DNA of 64,000 nucleotides from positions 1 through 64,000 of the forward strand of contig CAZVLM010000001.1 of NCBI GenBank assembly GCA_964628065.1. The letters are read 5' to 3'. Below are positions 23,407 to 31,835 of the stretch, in pieces. The notes under the pieces were generated by a model, which searched no databases, was not told the DNA's origin, and saw only the letters and a program-made list of their open reading frames with translations. This DNA comes from CAIXMG01 sp964628065 (GTDB taxonomy: Bacteria; Patescibacteriota; Minisyncoccia; Phycocordibacterales; UBA1006). A program made the position numbers and the translations under genes. The stretch's first letter is position 1, and each line of letters starts with the position of its first letter.

Positions 23407-23970
23407 ATGGCAATGGACTCTCAGTTAAAACATAACCTGATTCAGGATGGCGCGTTAGTATTTTTAAGTATACTTATTGCCATTATTCTTGTTAGAACCG
23501 GAATCATTGGCCAAGCCATTGCATCTCTCCACCAATTCGCCCTTCTAGGAAGTTTTATTGTTGGAATGTTTTTTACATCAGTGTTTACAACCGCGCCAGC
23601 TATCGCTGCGCTTGGCGAGATGGCAATACTGCACTCTCCTGTCATTGTGGCTCTTCTTGGTGCACTTGGTGCCGTAGTTGGCGACCTTGTTATTTTTAAG
23701 TTTGTACGTGACCGCTTCTCAAACGATCTGATGCATGCCATTAAATTGCGCGAGCCAAGCAAGCGACTTGAAAAACTGACTCACATGAAATTTTTCCGAT
23801 GGTTTGTATTTTTTATTGGAGGTCTTATTATCGCTTCCCCGCTTCCGGATGAGCTTGGCATCAGCATGCTCGGATTTTCAAACATGAAACTCTCTCAATT
23901 TATTCCTATTTCGTTTACGTTTAACTTCATTGGTATTCTTATTATTGGATACGCCGCAAGAGCGCTTTAG
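23407..23970 (+). CDS. Integral membrane protein, unknown
   Basis: 187 residues with about five hydrophobic helices, including LVFLSILIAIILVRTGIIG, GSFIVGMFFTSVFTTAPAI and VIVALLGALGAVVGDLVIFK. A basic cytoplasmic loop follows (KLREPSKRLEKLTHMK), and the C-terminal part has SPLPDELGISMLGFS, as seen in some DedA/SNARE-associated-like proteins. No firm family. TACAAT lies 9 nt before the ATG. Its last 4 nt overlap the convergent gene. Confidence 0.55.
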   Translation: MAMDSQLKHNLIQDGALVFLSILIAIILVRTGIIGQAIASLHQFALLGSFIVGMFFTSVFTTAPAIAALGEMAILHSPVIVALLGALGAVVGDLVIFKFVRDRFSNDLMHAIKLREPSKRLEKLTHMKFFRWFVFFIGGLIIASPLPDELGISMLGFSNMKLSQFIPISFTFNFIGILIIGYAARAL

Positions 23971-24452
23971 TTTTCTGAAAATTCTATCTCGGAATCAGGA
24001 TACTGCTTCTCTTTAAGTAGTTCACGTTGCTTTTCAAGTGCTCCAATAAGGAGCTCAAAATCCTGATAGGAACTCACTGCATTGTTACTTTTTGTCATTG
24101 TCATCGTAAGTCCGAACAGTTCTGTAATTGTTTTTATATACTCTTCAATCTCGCCTTTATAAGTTGGCGTATCGAAATGCTGCAAAGAGTCTTCCAAATA
24201 TTCTTTCCTTGCTGATAATTGTTCAAATGTTTCATTAATGACTCCTTTCCCAATCTCAAAAGCCTCGCTTGGATACCCTTTCTTTATTCCATCTAAAACA
24301 CTATCAAGTAGTTCGATTTTCTTTGAAAGTGCTGCAAGTGATTCATTTTTAACACGCTCAAAACCCTCTTGTGAAAGTTGTTCCGAAAAACTGCCGGCTC
24401 TCGGCTCAGGGTTTTTATGCTGGTCAAAGTATTTTTCTGGGTAGGGATTCAT
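23967..24452 (-). CDS. Helical soluble protein, unknown
   Basis: 161 residues, acidic and rich in Glu, Lys and Leu. Two long predicted helical segments, FERVKNESLAALSKKIELLD and FELLIGALEKQRELLKEK, suggest a coiled coil. No cysteine or membrane helix. It starts 3 nt after htpX and is probably co-transcribed with it. Confidence 0.5.
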   Translation of the reverse strand: MNPYPEKYFDQHKNPEPRAGSFSEQLSQEGFERVKNESLAALSKKIELLDSVLDGIKKGYPSEAFEIGKGVINETFEQLSARKEYLEDSLQHFDTPTYKGEIEEYIKTITELFGLTMTMTKSNNAVSSYQDFELLIGALEKQRELLKEKQYPDSEIEFSEN

Positions 24453-24455
24453 ATA

Positions 24456-25346
24456 TTACTTATTAAGCAGCGCCTTCACACGTTCCTCCACCGACGGGTG
24501 CGTTGCAAATAATTTTGTGACAAAACTTGATTTTGAACCGAATGGATTTGAAATATACAAATGAGCCGTTGCGCTTGAGGCGTGTTTCATAGGCTGATTA
24601 TATGCATGGATTTTGTGAAGCGCGGAAGCCAGCCCTTCTGGATAACGCGTAAGGAGCGCTCCTGACGCATCCGCAAGAAATTCACGTTTGCGCGAAATCG
24701 CGAGCTGAATCAGTGTTGCCACAATCGGCGCAAGAATGATGGCGACAATTCCGAGAATCATAATCAAGCCACTTCCCCCTTCACGATCATTGTCGCGATT
24801 TCCGCCTCCGAAAATAATGCTTCTCATAAAGAAATCCGAGACCATTGCAAGAAGACCCACTAGGACCACAACCACAGTGGCGATCAATACGTCGCGGTTT
24901 CCGATATGTGAAAGCTCATGAGCAATGACTCCTTCAAGTTCGCTTCTATCCATAATATCCAAAAGTCCCGTGGTAACAGCGACTGCAGAATGTTCCGGAT
25001 CGCGACCAGTCGCAAATGCGTTCGGCGCGGGGTCGTGAATGACGTATACGCGAGGCTTAGGAAGACCTGCAGTAATCGAAAGATTTTCAACTATTCTATG
25101 AAGCTCTAAGTACTCAGGACCATCCGCCGGATGCGCATGCGCTTGTGACAAGGCAATCGTGTCAGACTGCCAATACGCGATGATGTTCATCGCGATCGAA
25201 ATGACTGCGAACAATACCAAAATCATCGGATTGTTATACACGTATGCAAGTGCAAACCCAATGGCTACAAGCACCACAAAAAATACGGACATCAGAAGCC
25301 ATGTTTTTCGAATATTAGAATCTTGGTGAGTATAGAGTGTTGCCAT
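24456..25346 (-). CDS. htpX: HtpX-type membrane metalloprotease (M48)
   Basis: 296 residues. Two N-terminal helices (TWLLMSVFFVVLVAIGFALA; MILVLFAVISIAMNIIAYW), the zinc motif HELSH at about 143-147, two later helices, and the downstream Glu ligand region REFLADASGALLTRYPE. HtpX degrades damaged membrane proteins. It follows lemA and two anchored proteins in the same direction; the LemA-HtpX pairing is common in bacteria. Confidence 0.9.
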   Translation of the reverse strand: MATLYTHQDSNIRKTWLLMSVFFVVLVAIGFALAYVYNNPMILVLFAVISIAMNIIAYWQSDTIALSQAHAHPADGPEYLELHRIVENLSITAGLPKPRVYVIHDPAPNAFATGRDPEHSAVAVTTGLLDIMDRSELEGVIAHELSHIGNRDVLIATVVVVLVGLLAMVSDFFMRSIIFGGGNRDNDREGGSGLIMILGIVAIILAPIVATLIQLAISRKREFLADASGALLTRYPEGLASALHKIHAYNQPMKHASSATAHLYISNPFGSKSSFVTKLFATHPSVEERVKALLNK

Positions 25347-25356
25347 AAATAACCTT

Positions 25357-25947
25357 TTATCTGTTTGCTAACACAAAATCTCCAAAAATGCTTATTTCAC
25401 GCTGTGTGAGAGCATATCTCACGTCTTCTACACCTGCTTGTGCTCGCATTCCCTTTACACAGGCAGTCGTTGATATTCCATATCTGAAAGAACCAAATTC
25501 ATCTGGAGAACATGCGCCTTGGTGACTCCCCCAAGAAATTACCATATTGGAAATAGTAATAGTTGCTTGGGATGCGCCTTGATTCTCAGGAACACCGTTA
25601 GCTGTCTGGCCGGGCGTTAAATAATAAGACTCCGAAATCTGAGCGCCTGCCGGGTATTTTAAACCAAACTTTGGTGACACCTTCATTGACGACTGGGTTT
25701 GAGTGGTTGTTTGAGTTGTCTGCTGTACCGTCGTAGAAGTTCCTGATGTAGATGAGGTGGGGACTGTTGTGGTTGTATTAGACGCACTTCGATCTTCATC
25801 TGCCCCTGTTTCAATCTGTCGCTGATTAATATCAACAGGAATAATAGTTGCTGTATCTCTTCGCGCAACAAACCAAATACCTATGATAAGTAGGATGATT
25901 ACAATTACGAGTAATACTGTATTAAGACTTGAGTTGTTATTTTGCAT
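25357..25947 (-). CDS. Membrane-anchored protein, Thr/Gln-rich linker
   Basis: 196 residues. N-terminal anchor TVLLVIVIILLIIGIWFVA, a Thr/Ser/Gln-rich linker (STSGTSTTVQQTTQTTTQ) and a C-terminal domain with GLKYPAGAQIS and CSPDEFGSFRYG. The N-terminus (MQNNNSSLNTVLL) matches that of the upstream neighbour, so the pair look like diverged paralogues. A TAATAT (25954-25959) lies 6 nt before the ATG. Confidence 0.55.
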   Translation of the reverse strand: MQNNNSSLNTVLLVIVIILLIIGIWFVARRDTATIIPVDINQRQIETGADEDRSASNTTTTVPTSSTSGTSTTVQQTTQTTTQTQSSMKVSPKFGLKYPAGAQISESYYLTPGQTANGVPENQGASQATITISNMVISWGSHQGACSPDEFGSFRYGISTTACVKGMRAQAGVEDVRYALTQREISIFGDFVLANR

Positions 25948-25981
25948 ATTTTTATATTACTACTTCAATTAGATGATTCGA

Positions 25982-26551
25982 CTAAATATGAGCATTAATT
26001 ATAATTTGATCTGGATTAAACTTTGCACGCTCAATTTCACAAGCGTTTTTTTGTGCCCCATCATAATTAGTACATTGAGAGAAACGAAGAGTAAATGTAA
26101 TCTGGGTTGTGTCCGTACTGTAGGTGAAATCAGTAAAAATACTTCCACTGGCCCTTTGGGCTTTCATGTCAACACAATACATTTTTCCGTTTATTGTCCG
26201 TGGCCCAGGAATTCCGGGACAGTTATAGGGTTCGGAAAGCATCGAAACCTTTGGCGGCCAATTTTGAGCTGTAATATATGTTGTGGTAAGGGGTGCGAAA
26301 GTATATGAACCCGCTTGATTTGAGCTCGTAGAATTTTGTATAGGAGCTGGCGGAATATATGCTTCTTCCGTAAGAAACGGACCTGTCGGAACTTCATGAG
26401 TTCCAACTACCTCCTCGTTTGAGGTAAGCGGTATGAAGGCATCATCTTTCGGCCGATCAGTTTTTACAGCAATCAGTATGATTCCGAAAACCACAAGAAT
26501 AATCAGGACGAGTAGGAGAACCGTATTTATTTTTGAGTTGTTATTTTGCAT
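25982..26551 (-). CDS. Membrane-anchored protein, paralogue-like
   Basis: 189 residues. Anchor NTVLLLVLIILVVFGIILIA, a Pro/Ser-rich linker, then a domain with four cysteines (YNCPGIPG, MYCVDMKA, SQCTNYDG, NACEIERA). Unknown function. It starts 5 nt after lemA and is probably translated from the lemA transcript. Confidence 0.55.
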   Translation of the reverse strand: MQNNNSKINTVLLLVLIILVVFGIILIAVKTDRPKDDAFIPLTSNEEVVGTHEVPTGPFLTEEAYIPPAPIQNSTSSNQAGSYTFAPLTTTYITAQNWPPKVSMLSEPYNCPGIPGPRTINGKMYCVDMKAQRASGSIFTDFTYSTDTTQITFTLRFSQCTNYDGAQKNACEIERAKFNPDQIIINAHI

Positions 26552-26556
26552 ATAAA

Positions 26557-27126
26557 TTAAAATTTAACTTCTACAACATTCCGCGCTGCATCATCTTCCC
26601 CAAGCTGGAACAATTCCTTTGCGCCAAAATGAAATATATTTGCGATAATGCTTCCCGGAAAGACTTCACGCATCGTGTTGTAATCTTTCACGTTACCATT
26701 GTAGAATCGTCGTGATGATTGAATTTTATTTTCTGTATCAGATAGTTCTCGCTGAAGTTCGAGGAAGTTGGTGTTTGCCTTTAGGTCAGGATAATTTTCA
26801 GAAAGCGCAAAAATAGATTTAAGAGACGTTGAAAGTTGGTTTTCTGCTGCTACCTTTTCCGTAAGTGACCCAGAGCCCGACATGGTTGCCATAGCACTGT
26901 TTCGAGCCACAATCACCTTTTCCAAGGTTCCAGACTCATGAGCCGCATATCCCTTAACGGTATTTACCAAGTTAGGAATAAGGTCATATCGACGCTTTAA
27001 CTGCACGTCAATGTCCGCCCACGCCTCAGAAACGCGGTTTTTAAGCGTTATAAATCTGTTATAAGACGCAATAGCCCAAAGAATGAGCGCTGCCACAATC
27101 GCGATAAGAATCCATAGAATAATCAT
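26557..27126 (-). CDS. lemA: LemA family protein
   Basis: 189 residues. N-terminal membrane helix (IILWILIAIVAALILWAIA), then the LemA core: YNRFITLKNRVSEAWADIDV, QLKRRYDLIPNLVNTVKGYA, and the C-terminal NMREVFPGSIIANIF-like segment (YNTMREVFPGSIIANIF). LemA proteins are single-pass, long helical proteins of uncertain role that often sit beside HtpX. The promoter contains a 24-bp palindrome at the expected start site. Confidence 0.9.
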   Translation of the reverse strand: MIILWILIAIVAALILWAIASYNRFITLKNRVSEAWADIDVQLKRRYDLIPNLVNTVKGYAAHESGTLEKVIVARNSAMATMSGSGSLTEKVAAENQLSTSLKSIFALSENYPDLKANTNFLELQRELSDTENKIQSSRRFYNGNVKDYNTMREVFPGSIIANIFHFGAKELFQLGEDDAARNVVEVKF

Positions 27127-27134
27127 AATAGTAA

Positions 27135-27164
27135 GGTTAAGTTAGGTGTAACTTAACCATTATA
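27135..27164 (-). promoter_or_regulatory. lemA promoter with overlapping palindrome
   Basis: TATAAT (27159-27164) is followed at once by a 9-bp inverted repeat, GGTTAAGTT and AACTTAACC, separated by 6 nt (27135-27158). It spans the expected transcription start. It may be an operator or a 5'-end hairpin. Confidence 0.5.
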
Positions 27165-27191
27165 CCACTTTTAAAAGACTATGGAGAAATA

Positions 27192-27219
27192 TTGACAAAA
27201 AATAAAATATCTGTATGAT
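27192..27219 (+). promoter_or_regulatory. Promoter of the 27243-27650 gene
   Basis: TTGACA (27192-27197), 16-nt spacer, TATGAT (27214-27219). Confidence 0.7.
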
Positions 27220-27242
27220 GCATACGAATCAAATCTAAAACC

Positions 27243-27650
27243 ATGCAATTAGCACAACTGAACATTCCCAATTATGACTCTATTCTTGAGGAAAAAACTC
27301 AAGATGCGAAAAACATCGTAAAGACCCAATCGAGAAACTTCTACGGAAAACTTGAAAAGGCACTTCAGCCGCTAGGCTACGCCTGTGGCTCACTCAGCTT
27401 TAAAGGAGGCCCCGTCGCTGCAAGAGAACTTATGGACTCTATTCCCTCTTTTGATATCTTAAAGATTTTTAAAAAAGATAACGAGGAAAAACAGGACGAA
27501 AAAATAGCAACCCTCGAGATTATTAAAGGGCGATTGTTTATTTCACCTGAGCACTTAGAGCCTGATGACTTCGACGACTGGGCAACAGACCATGAGAATT
27601 TGAGCCCCGCCACTATTGTAGACTTTATAAAAAAATACTTTGGTGAGTAA
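27243..27650 (+). CDS. Soluble protein of unknown function, single-gene unit
   Basis: 135 residues: MQLAQLNIPNYDSILEEKTQ, a central PLGYACGSLSFKGGPVAARE, and an acidic end (PEHLEPDDFDDWATDHENL). No family recognised. Canonical promoter, ~17-nt A-rich leader and a private terminator. Confidence 0.5.
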   Translation: MQLAQLNIPNYDSILEEKTQDAKNIVKTQSRNFYGKLEKALQPLGYACGSLSFKGGPVAARELMDSIPSFDILKIFKKDNEEKQDEKIATLEIIKGRLFISPEHLEPDDFDDWATDHENLSPATIVDFIKKYFGE

Positions 27651-27658
27651 CAAATGAA

Positions 27659-27690
27659 TAAAAGCCGGACACTGTGTGTCCGGCTTTTAT
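27659..27690. terminator. Bidirectional terminator between the 27243-27650 gene and secF
   Basis: ATAAAAGCCGGACAC/GTGTCCGGCTTTTAT, a 15-bp stem with U-tracts both ways. Confidence 0.85.
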
Positions 27691-27714
27691 CGTACTTACA
27701 TAGTACTTGGCTTA

Positions 27715-28602
27715 TTATGCTTTCTTGTTTTTCCAATTATTCCACACTACCAAGAGTGGGCTTGCAAGGAAAATACTTGAATATGTTCCGAAGAACATTC
27801 CGAGGAACATGGCAATCGAAAGGTTTCGAGTTGCTTCTGGTCCAAACACCCAAAGCGCTGCAAGTGCGATAAGAACAGTAAGCGATGTCATAATCGATCG
27901 CACAAACGTCTGATTAATAGACTTTCCTACTGTGTAAGAGAAATCTTCCTTAATCTTCTTTGTTTCATTCGTATGAAGGTTTTCTCGGATTCGGTCAAAC
28001 ACCACAATCGTATCGTTGATTGAAACACCGAGAATGGTAAGTAATCCTACAACGAAGAGCGTATCAACTTGCAATCCCAAGATTGCAAAGAATCCTGCAG
28101 GGATAACCACGTCGTGAACAAGTACCACAATTGCGATAAGTCCGTATGCCCATGATGAAATCGGCTTAGATACTTTTCGGAATGCGAATGCGATAAAGAG
28201 GATGATCACCAGTGACATGATAATCACAGAAAGAATCGCCTTTGATCGTAACTCCTTTCCTACTGAAGGACCAATCGTGTTAAATCGCTTCTCTGTTGCA
28301 TGAGAATCGTCAAATGAGAGTGCTGAGAGAATAACATCCTTACCAGCCTGATCAACAGGCTCTGTTCGAACCATAAGGTCATTTGTTCCCACTTCCTGAA
28401 TTTGAGCATCAGGACGAATTGGAAGAATGTGACCCTTAATGACTTCGGTACTTGGTCGCTTGTCATACGACACTTCTAGGACTGAGCCTCCGGTAAAATC
28501 AACACCGAGTTTGAATCCGTTAATTGCCATGGCAACAATAGATCCAGCCACAAGTATGAATGCGAGCGCGAAGAATATTTTTTTGTACTTAATGATAAAC
28601 AT
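27715..28602 (-). CDS. secF: Protein translocase subunit SecF
   Basis: 295 residues. First membrane helix FFALAFILVAGSIVAMAING followed by LGVDFTGGSVLEV, the periplasmic P1 region, and the conserved GLLTILGVSINDTIVVFDRIREN and QTFVRSIMTSLTVL in the helical domain. SecDF uses the proton gradient to pull exported proteins through SecYEG. It follows secD after 42 nt. Confidence 0.93.
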   Translation of the reverse strand: MFIIKYKKIFFALAFILVAGSIVAMAINGFKLGVDFTGGSVLEVSYDKRPSTEVIKGHILPIRPDAQIQEVGTNDLMVRTEPVDQAGKDVILSALSFDDSHATEKRFNTIGPSVGKELRSKAILSVIIMSLVIILFIAFAFRKVSKPISSWAYGLIAIVVLVHDVVIPAGFFAILGLQVDTLFVVGLLTILGVSINDTIVVFDRIRENLHTNETKKIKEDFSYTVGKSINQTFVRSIMTSLTVLIALAALWVFGPEATRNLSIAMFLGMFFGTYSSIFLASPLLVVWNNWKNKKA

Positions 28603-28644
28603 ATAATTTTGAAATAGATACTCTTAGTAAATTACCTAAGTGGA

Positions 28645-30015
28645 TTATTTAGAAATGCCACTAGAGTACAAGAATCGCTTCACTCGACCATTTCCAAGAC
28701 CTGCAACAGCGTACAAAAATGTTCTTGTTACCACAATTGCTGAGATCATAGAAATAATAACTCCAAGTCCAAAGGTGAGGGCAAATCCCTGAATAAGAGT
28801 AGAGCCAAACCAGAAAAGGATAATCGCTGTAAGAATACTTGAAGTATTTCCATCTCGAATTGAGTTCCATGCTCGGTCAAAACCAATCTTAATAGCTTCC
28901 ATGATTGATTTTCCATCATGCATTTCTTCCTTCATTCGTTCAAAGATCAGAATATTTGCATCCACTGCCATACCAAGACTAATAATAAATCCTGCCATTC
29001 CTGCTGATGTAAGCGTGATAGGAATAAGTTTAAAGAGAGCAAGTGAAATAATAGCGTAAATTACCAATGAGATTGCTCCAAGGAGTCCTGGAAGTCGGTA
29101 CCAGAAAATAAGAAGGAATGCGATCGCAAGGAATCCAATAAGTCCTGCAAGAATTCCCGCATGGATAGCACCCGTACCAAGTGTAGGTCCGATCGTGTCT
29201 GTTGAAATGAGTGCAACAGGCACTGGAAGCGCCCCTGAATTAAGTCGTCCTACCAACTGCTTTGCTTCTGTTGCAGTAAAATTTCCTGTAATCACAGCCT
29301 GTCCTCCTGCAATTTTCTGATTCACGGTTGGCGTAGAAATAGCTGCTCCGTCTAAGTAAATAGCAACTGACTTTCCTACGTTTTTTGCAGTAATATCTTC
29401 GAAGATTTTTGCACCTTCTGAATTAAACTGGAGTGAAACAATGGGAGCTTGCGTTGTTGGATCAAACTGAACTGAGGCTCGAGAAAGGTACTGCCCTGTC
29501 AAAGGTGTTGGAGCTGAAACGAATCGTTCTGAGGCCCCTACTGCGGCCGAAATATCAATTTTACCATCCTTAATTGAAGCTGCATCAAGGGTAATCTCCT
29601 GAACACCATCCTTGGGTGCTTTATAGTTAGGGTTTTCCACTTTGAATTCTAGGAGTGGTGTCTGACCAATCATAGCAATCGCCTGCTTTACATCAGTCAC
29701 ACCAGGAAGTTCCACAACCAAATGGTATTCCTTATTTCCTGAAAGGCTTGAGGTTTCCGTTGAAACGCGAGGCTCAGAAACTCCAAACAAGTTTACTCGT
29801 CGTTCAATAATATCTCTAAGTGAGTTCATTGAATTACCAACATCCCCTGCTGGAACCTTAGAAACATCTGCGTTGTACACCAAATAACTTCCACCTGAAA
29901 GGTCGAGTCCTAGCTTAAAAGGCTTTTTATTTGTTACCTGAGACCAATAAACAAAGTATCCAATAGCTGCTGCAATGATTAATAAAAGTAATGCTAAAAT
30001 TCGTTTTTTCCACAT
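28645..30015 (-). CDS. secD: Protein translocase subunit SecD
   Basis: 456 residues. N-terminal helix LALLLLIIAAAIGYFVYW, LGLDLSGGSYLVY, the P1 head with VVELPGVTDVKQAIAMIGQT, a long periplasmic domain, then MAGFIISLGMAVDANILIFERMKEE and GFALTFGLGVIISMISAIVVT. Partner of SecF. It lies 7 nt after the PAP2 gene, so uppP, PAP2, secD and secF probably form one operon. Confidence 0.93.
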   Translation of the reverse strand: MWKKRILALLLLIIAAAIGYFVYWSQVTNKKPFKLGLDLSGGSYLVYNADVSKVPAGDVGNSMNSLRDIIERRVNLFGVSEPRVSTETSSLSGNKEYHLVVELPGVTDVKQAIAMIGQTPLLEFKVENPNYKAPKDGVQEITLDAASIKDGKIDISAAVGASERFVSAPTPLTGQYLSRASVQFDPTTQAPIVSLQFNSEGAKIFEDITAKNVGKSVAIYLDGAAISTPTVNQKIAGGQAVITGNFTATEAKQLVGRLNSGALPVPVALISTDTIGPTLGTGAIHAGILAGLIGFLAIAFLLIFWYRLPGLLGAISLVIYAIISLALFKLIPITLTSAGMAGFIISLGMAVDANILIFERMKEEMHDGKSIMEAIKIGFDRAWNSIRDGNTSSILTAIILFWFGSTLIQGFALTFGLGVIISMISAIVVTRTFLYAVAGLGNGRVKRFLYSSGISK

Positions 30016-30022
30016 AGTAGGC

Positions 30023-30526
30023 CTATTTTACAGGTTTTTTCCTCAAAAGATAGCCTTGACAAAGGAGTGAAATGTATCTATGCGCAAGGTATCCGATGCC
30101 AATTCCAATCAAAGCACCTACTGAAATATCCAGCGAGTAATGAACACCAGCAACTACTCTTGCAATAACGATCAGCGCTGCGCAGATATATAAGAAAATC
30201 CCCATCGATTTTTCATACAATAACACCACCGTAGCCAGCGCAAAAAACACTGCAGCGTGACCTGATGGGAATGATGCAAAACTATTTACGAAAAAGCTTC
30301 CTTGTATTCCCTGCTCGACAAACGGTCGCGGCATATGAGTAAGTATTTTTATCAAACCAGAAAGCCCCCAAGCAACCGATATGGAAACGGTTACTACCAA
30401 AAGCTCCATACCCAACTTCTTTTTATGATGCTTGTACTGACTATAAAAAAAGATAAGGGTGACTAAAATAACAACCCATGGAAACCATCGCGCAAAAAAT
30501 ATAATTATTGGGTAAGGTAGATTCAT
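30023..30526 (-). CDS. PAP2-family membrane phosphatase
   Basis: 167 residues, about five helices. The three PAP2 phosphatase motifs are present: KILTHMPRPF (KxxxxxxRP), FPSGHAA, and ARVVAGVHYSLD (RxxxxxHxxxD). Such enzymes can dephosphorylate undecaprenyl pyrophosphate outside the membrane, so it may back up the UppP encoded just upstream. It starts 1 nt after the uppP stop. Confidence 0.85.
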   Translation of the reverse strand: MNLPYPIIIFFARWFPWVVILVTLIFFYSQYKHHKKKLGMELLVVTVSISVAWGLSGLIKILTHMPRPFVEQGIQGSFFVNSFASFPSGHAAVFFALATVVLLYEKSMGIFLYICAALIVIARVVAGVHYSLDISVGALIGIGIGYLAHRYISLLCQGYLLRKKPVK

Positions 30527-30527
30527 A

Positions 30528-31316
30528 CTATTTTATGATGAAAAAAATTATTAAAAAGACAACACCTGCAATAATTCGATACCAGCCAAATACTTTAAAA
30601 TTTGATCGAGATACGAACCTAATAAGCCACTTGGTAGAGATGTACGCTACAACACATGACACGAATGCGCCCACCAGAATCAGGAGCCACTCTGTACCTG
30701 AAAATGAAAATCCTGTTTTTAGTAAATCATATCCCGTTGCAGCAGCCATCGTAGGAATAGCAAGCAGGAATGCTGTTTCTACAATAACACTTCGAGGAAT
30801 CCCCATACTCATACCTCCGATAATAATCGCTCCCGATCGTGAAACTCCTGGAATAGTTGCAACAGCCTGAATAACACCAAGTTTTAACATCTCAACAATG
30901 GAAAGGTCTTCGATTGATTTAACAGAATAGGACTCTTCTGCTTTCCTCGAAAACTTTTTCTCTACGATTAAGATTATAATTCCCCCGAGGATGAGCATGA
31001 TTGCCGCAATCCAAACATTACCAAGAAGAAACTGTTTGATAAGTTTATAGAGAATAAACCCTATAATTCCTGTTGGTATAAAACCAACAATGATATTTCG
31101 CCATGCTTTTGCTGACTGAAAAAATCGCTTAAAGTATACGATGACCACCGCTAAAATGGCACCCAACTGAATGGCAATGGTAAAGCTTTTTACGAACTCA
31201 CTTTGAGCAATACCAAGTAAATGACTTGCAAATTCAAGGTGCGCCGTTGAGGAAATTGGCAAAAACTCTGTAATTCCTTCGACAATTCCGAGGATTATGA
31301 CGTGTAAAAAATTCAT
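30528..31316 (-). CDS. uppP: Undecaprenyl-diphosphate phosphatase
   Basis: 262 residues from MNFLHVIILG. The two BacA/UppP active-site motifs are clear: EGITEFLPISSTAHL (about 13-27) and PGVSRSGAIIIGG. It recycles the lipid carrier for peptidoglycan and surface glycans. TATACT (31323-31328) lies exactly 6 nt before this ATG, so the longer upstream frame was rejected; leaderless start of a four-gene operon with secDF. Confidence 0.93.
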   Translation of the reverse strand: MNFLHVIILGIVEGITEFLPISSTAHLEFASHLLGIAQSEFVKSFTIAIQLGAILAVVIVYFKRFFQSAKAWRNIIVGFIPTGIIGFILYKLIKQFLLGNVWIAAIMLILGGIIILIVEKKFSRKAEESYSVKSIEDLSIVEMLKLGVIQAVATIPGVSRSGAIIIGGMSMGIPRSVIVETAFLLAIPTMAAATGYDLLKTGFSFSGTEWLLILVGAFVSCVVAYISTKWLIRFVSRSNFKVFGWYRIIAGVVFLIIFFIIK

Positions 31317-31391
31317 GAGATGAGTATAGCATATCGCCAAGTAGGCAATTGTTGGCAATCGAGTTTTAAAGCCTTAAGAAATCCCTTTGTA

Positions 31392-31419
31392 TTGACAAAG
31401 GGATAATCTTGCATATAAT
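31392..31419 (+). promoter_or_regulatory. Consensus promoter of the ArsR-type gene
   Basis: TTGACA (31392-31397), 16 nt, TATAAT (31414-31419). A second TATAAT occurs at about 31432-31437. Confidence 0.75.
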
Positions 31420-31470
31420 TAACTTATGTGTTATAATATTAACGATTTATTTCACCTTAAAACAAAATGA

Positions 31471-31800
31471 ATGTTGAACCCTCCTATCAAACAAGTAATC
31501 TCTGATGATGATGCTAAGATGTTAAAATTTGCAGATTCGCTAATGCGTACATTGAATAATCCGATGCGCCAAAGAATTCTTCAATTATTGTTAGAGTCTC
31601 CTGGTATAACCGTGACTGAGATTTACTCGAAACTAAGAATGACCCAGTCTATGGGCTCAGAACAGCTTCGAATTTTAAGAAAGCTGAATGTGGTAACCGT
31701 GGAGATGGATGGAAGAAAAAGAAAATATTCCATTAACAATCACGTACTGGATACTGCACTCGAAAAAATTAAAGATCTGACTTCTTTATTTCCTCAATAA
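31471..31800 (+). CDS. ArsR-type winged-helix regulator, Bacteroidetes-like
   Basis: 109 residues. LMRTLNNPMRQRILQLLLE and VTEIYSKLRMTQSMGSEQLRILRKLNVV form the winged helix-turn-helix, followed by the wing MDGRKRKYSINNHVL. No metal-binding cysteine motif. The VTEIYxKLRxxQS pattern resembles ArsR proteins of Bacteroidetes, which suggests transfer (inference). Perfect promoter, ~45-nt A-rich leader, private terminator. Confidence 0.8.
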   Translation: MLNPPIKQVISDDDAKMLKFADSLMRTLNNPMRQRILQLLLESPGITVTEIYSKLRMTQSMGSEQLRILRKLNVVTVEMDGRKRKYSINNHVLDTALEKIKDLTSLFPQ

Positions 31801-31805
31801 GAACT

Positions 31806-31831
31806 AAAGCCTCTTCAAACGAAGAGGCTTT
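31806..31831. terminator. Bidirectional terminator, ArsR-type gene / rodA
   Basis: AAAGCCTCTTC/GAAGAGGCTTT with AAAC loop. Confidence 0.8.
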
Positions 31832-31835
31832 ATTG

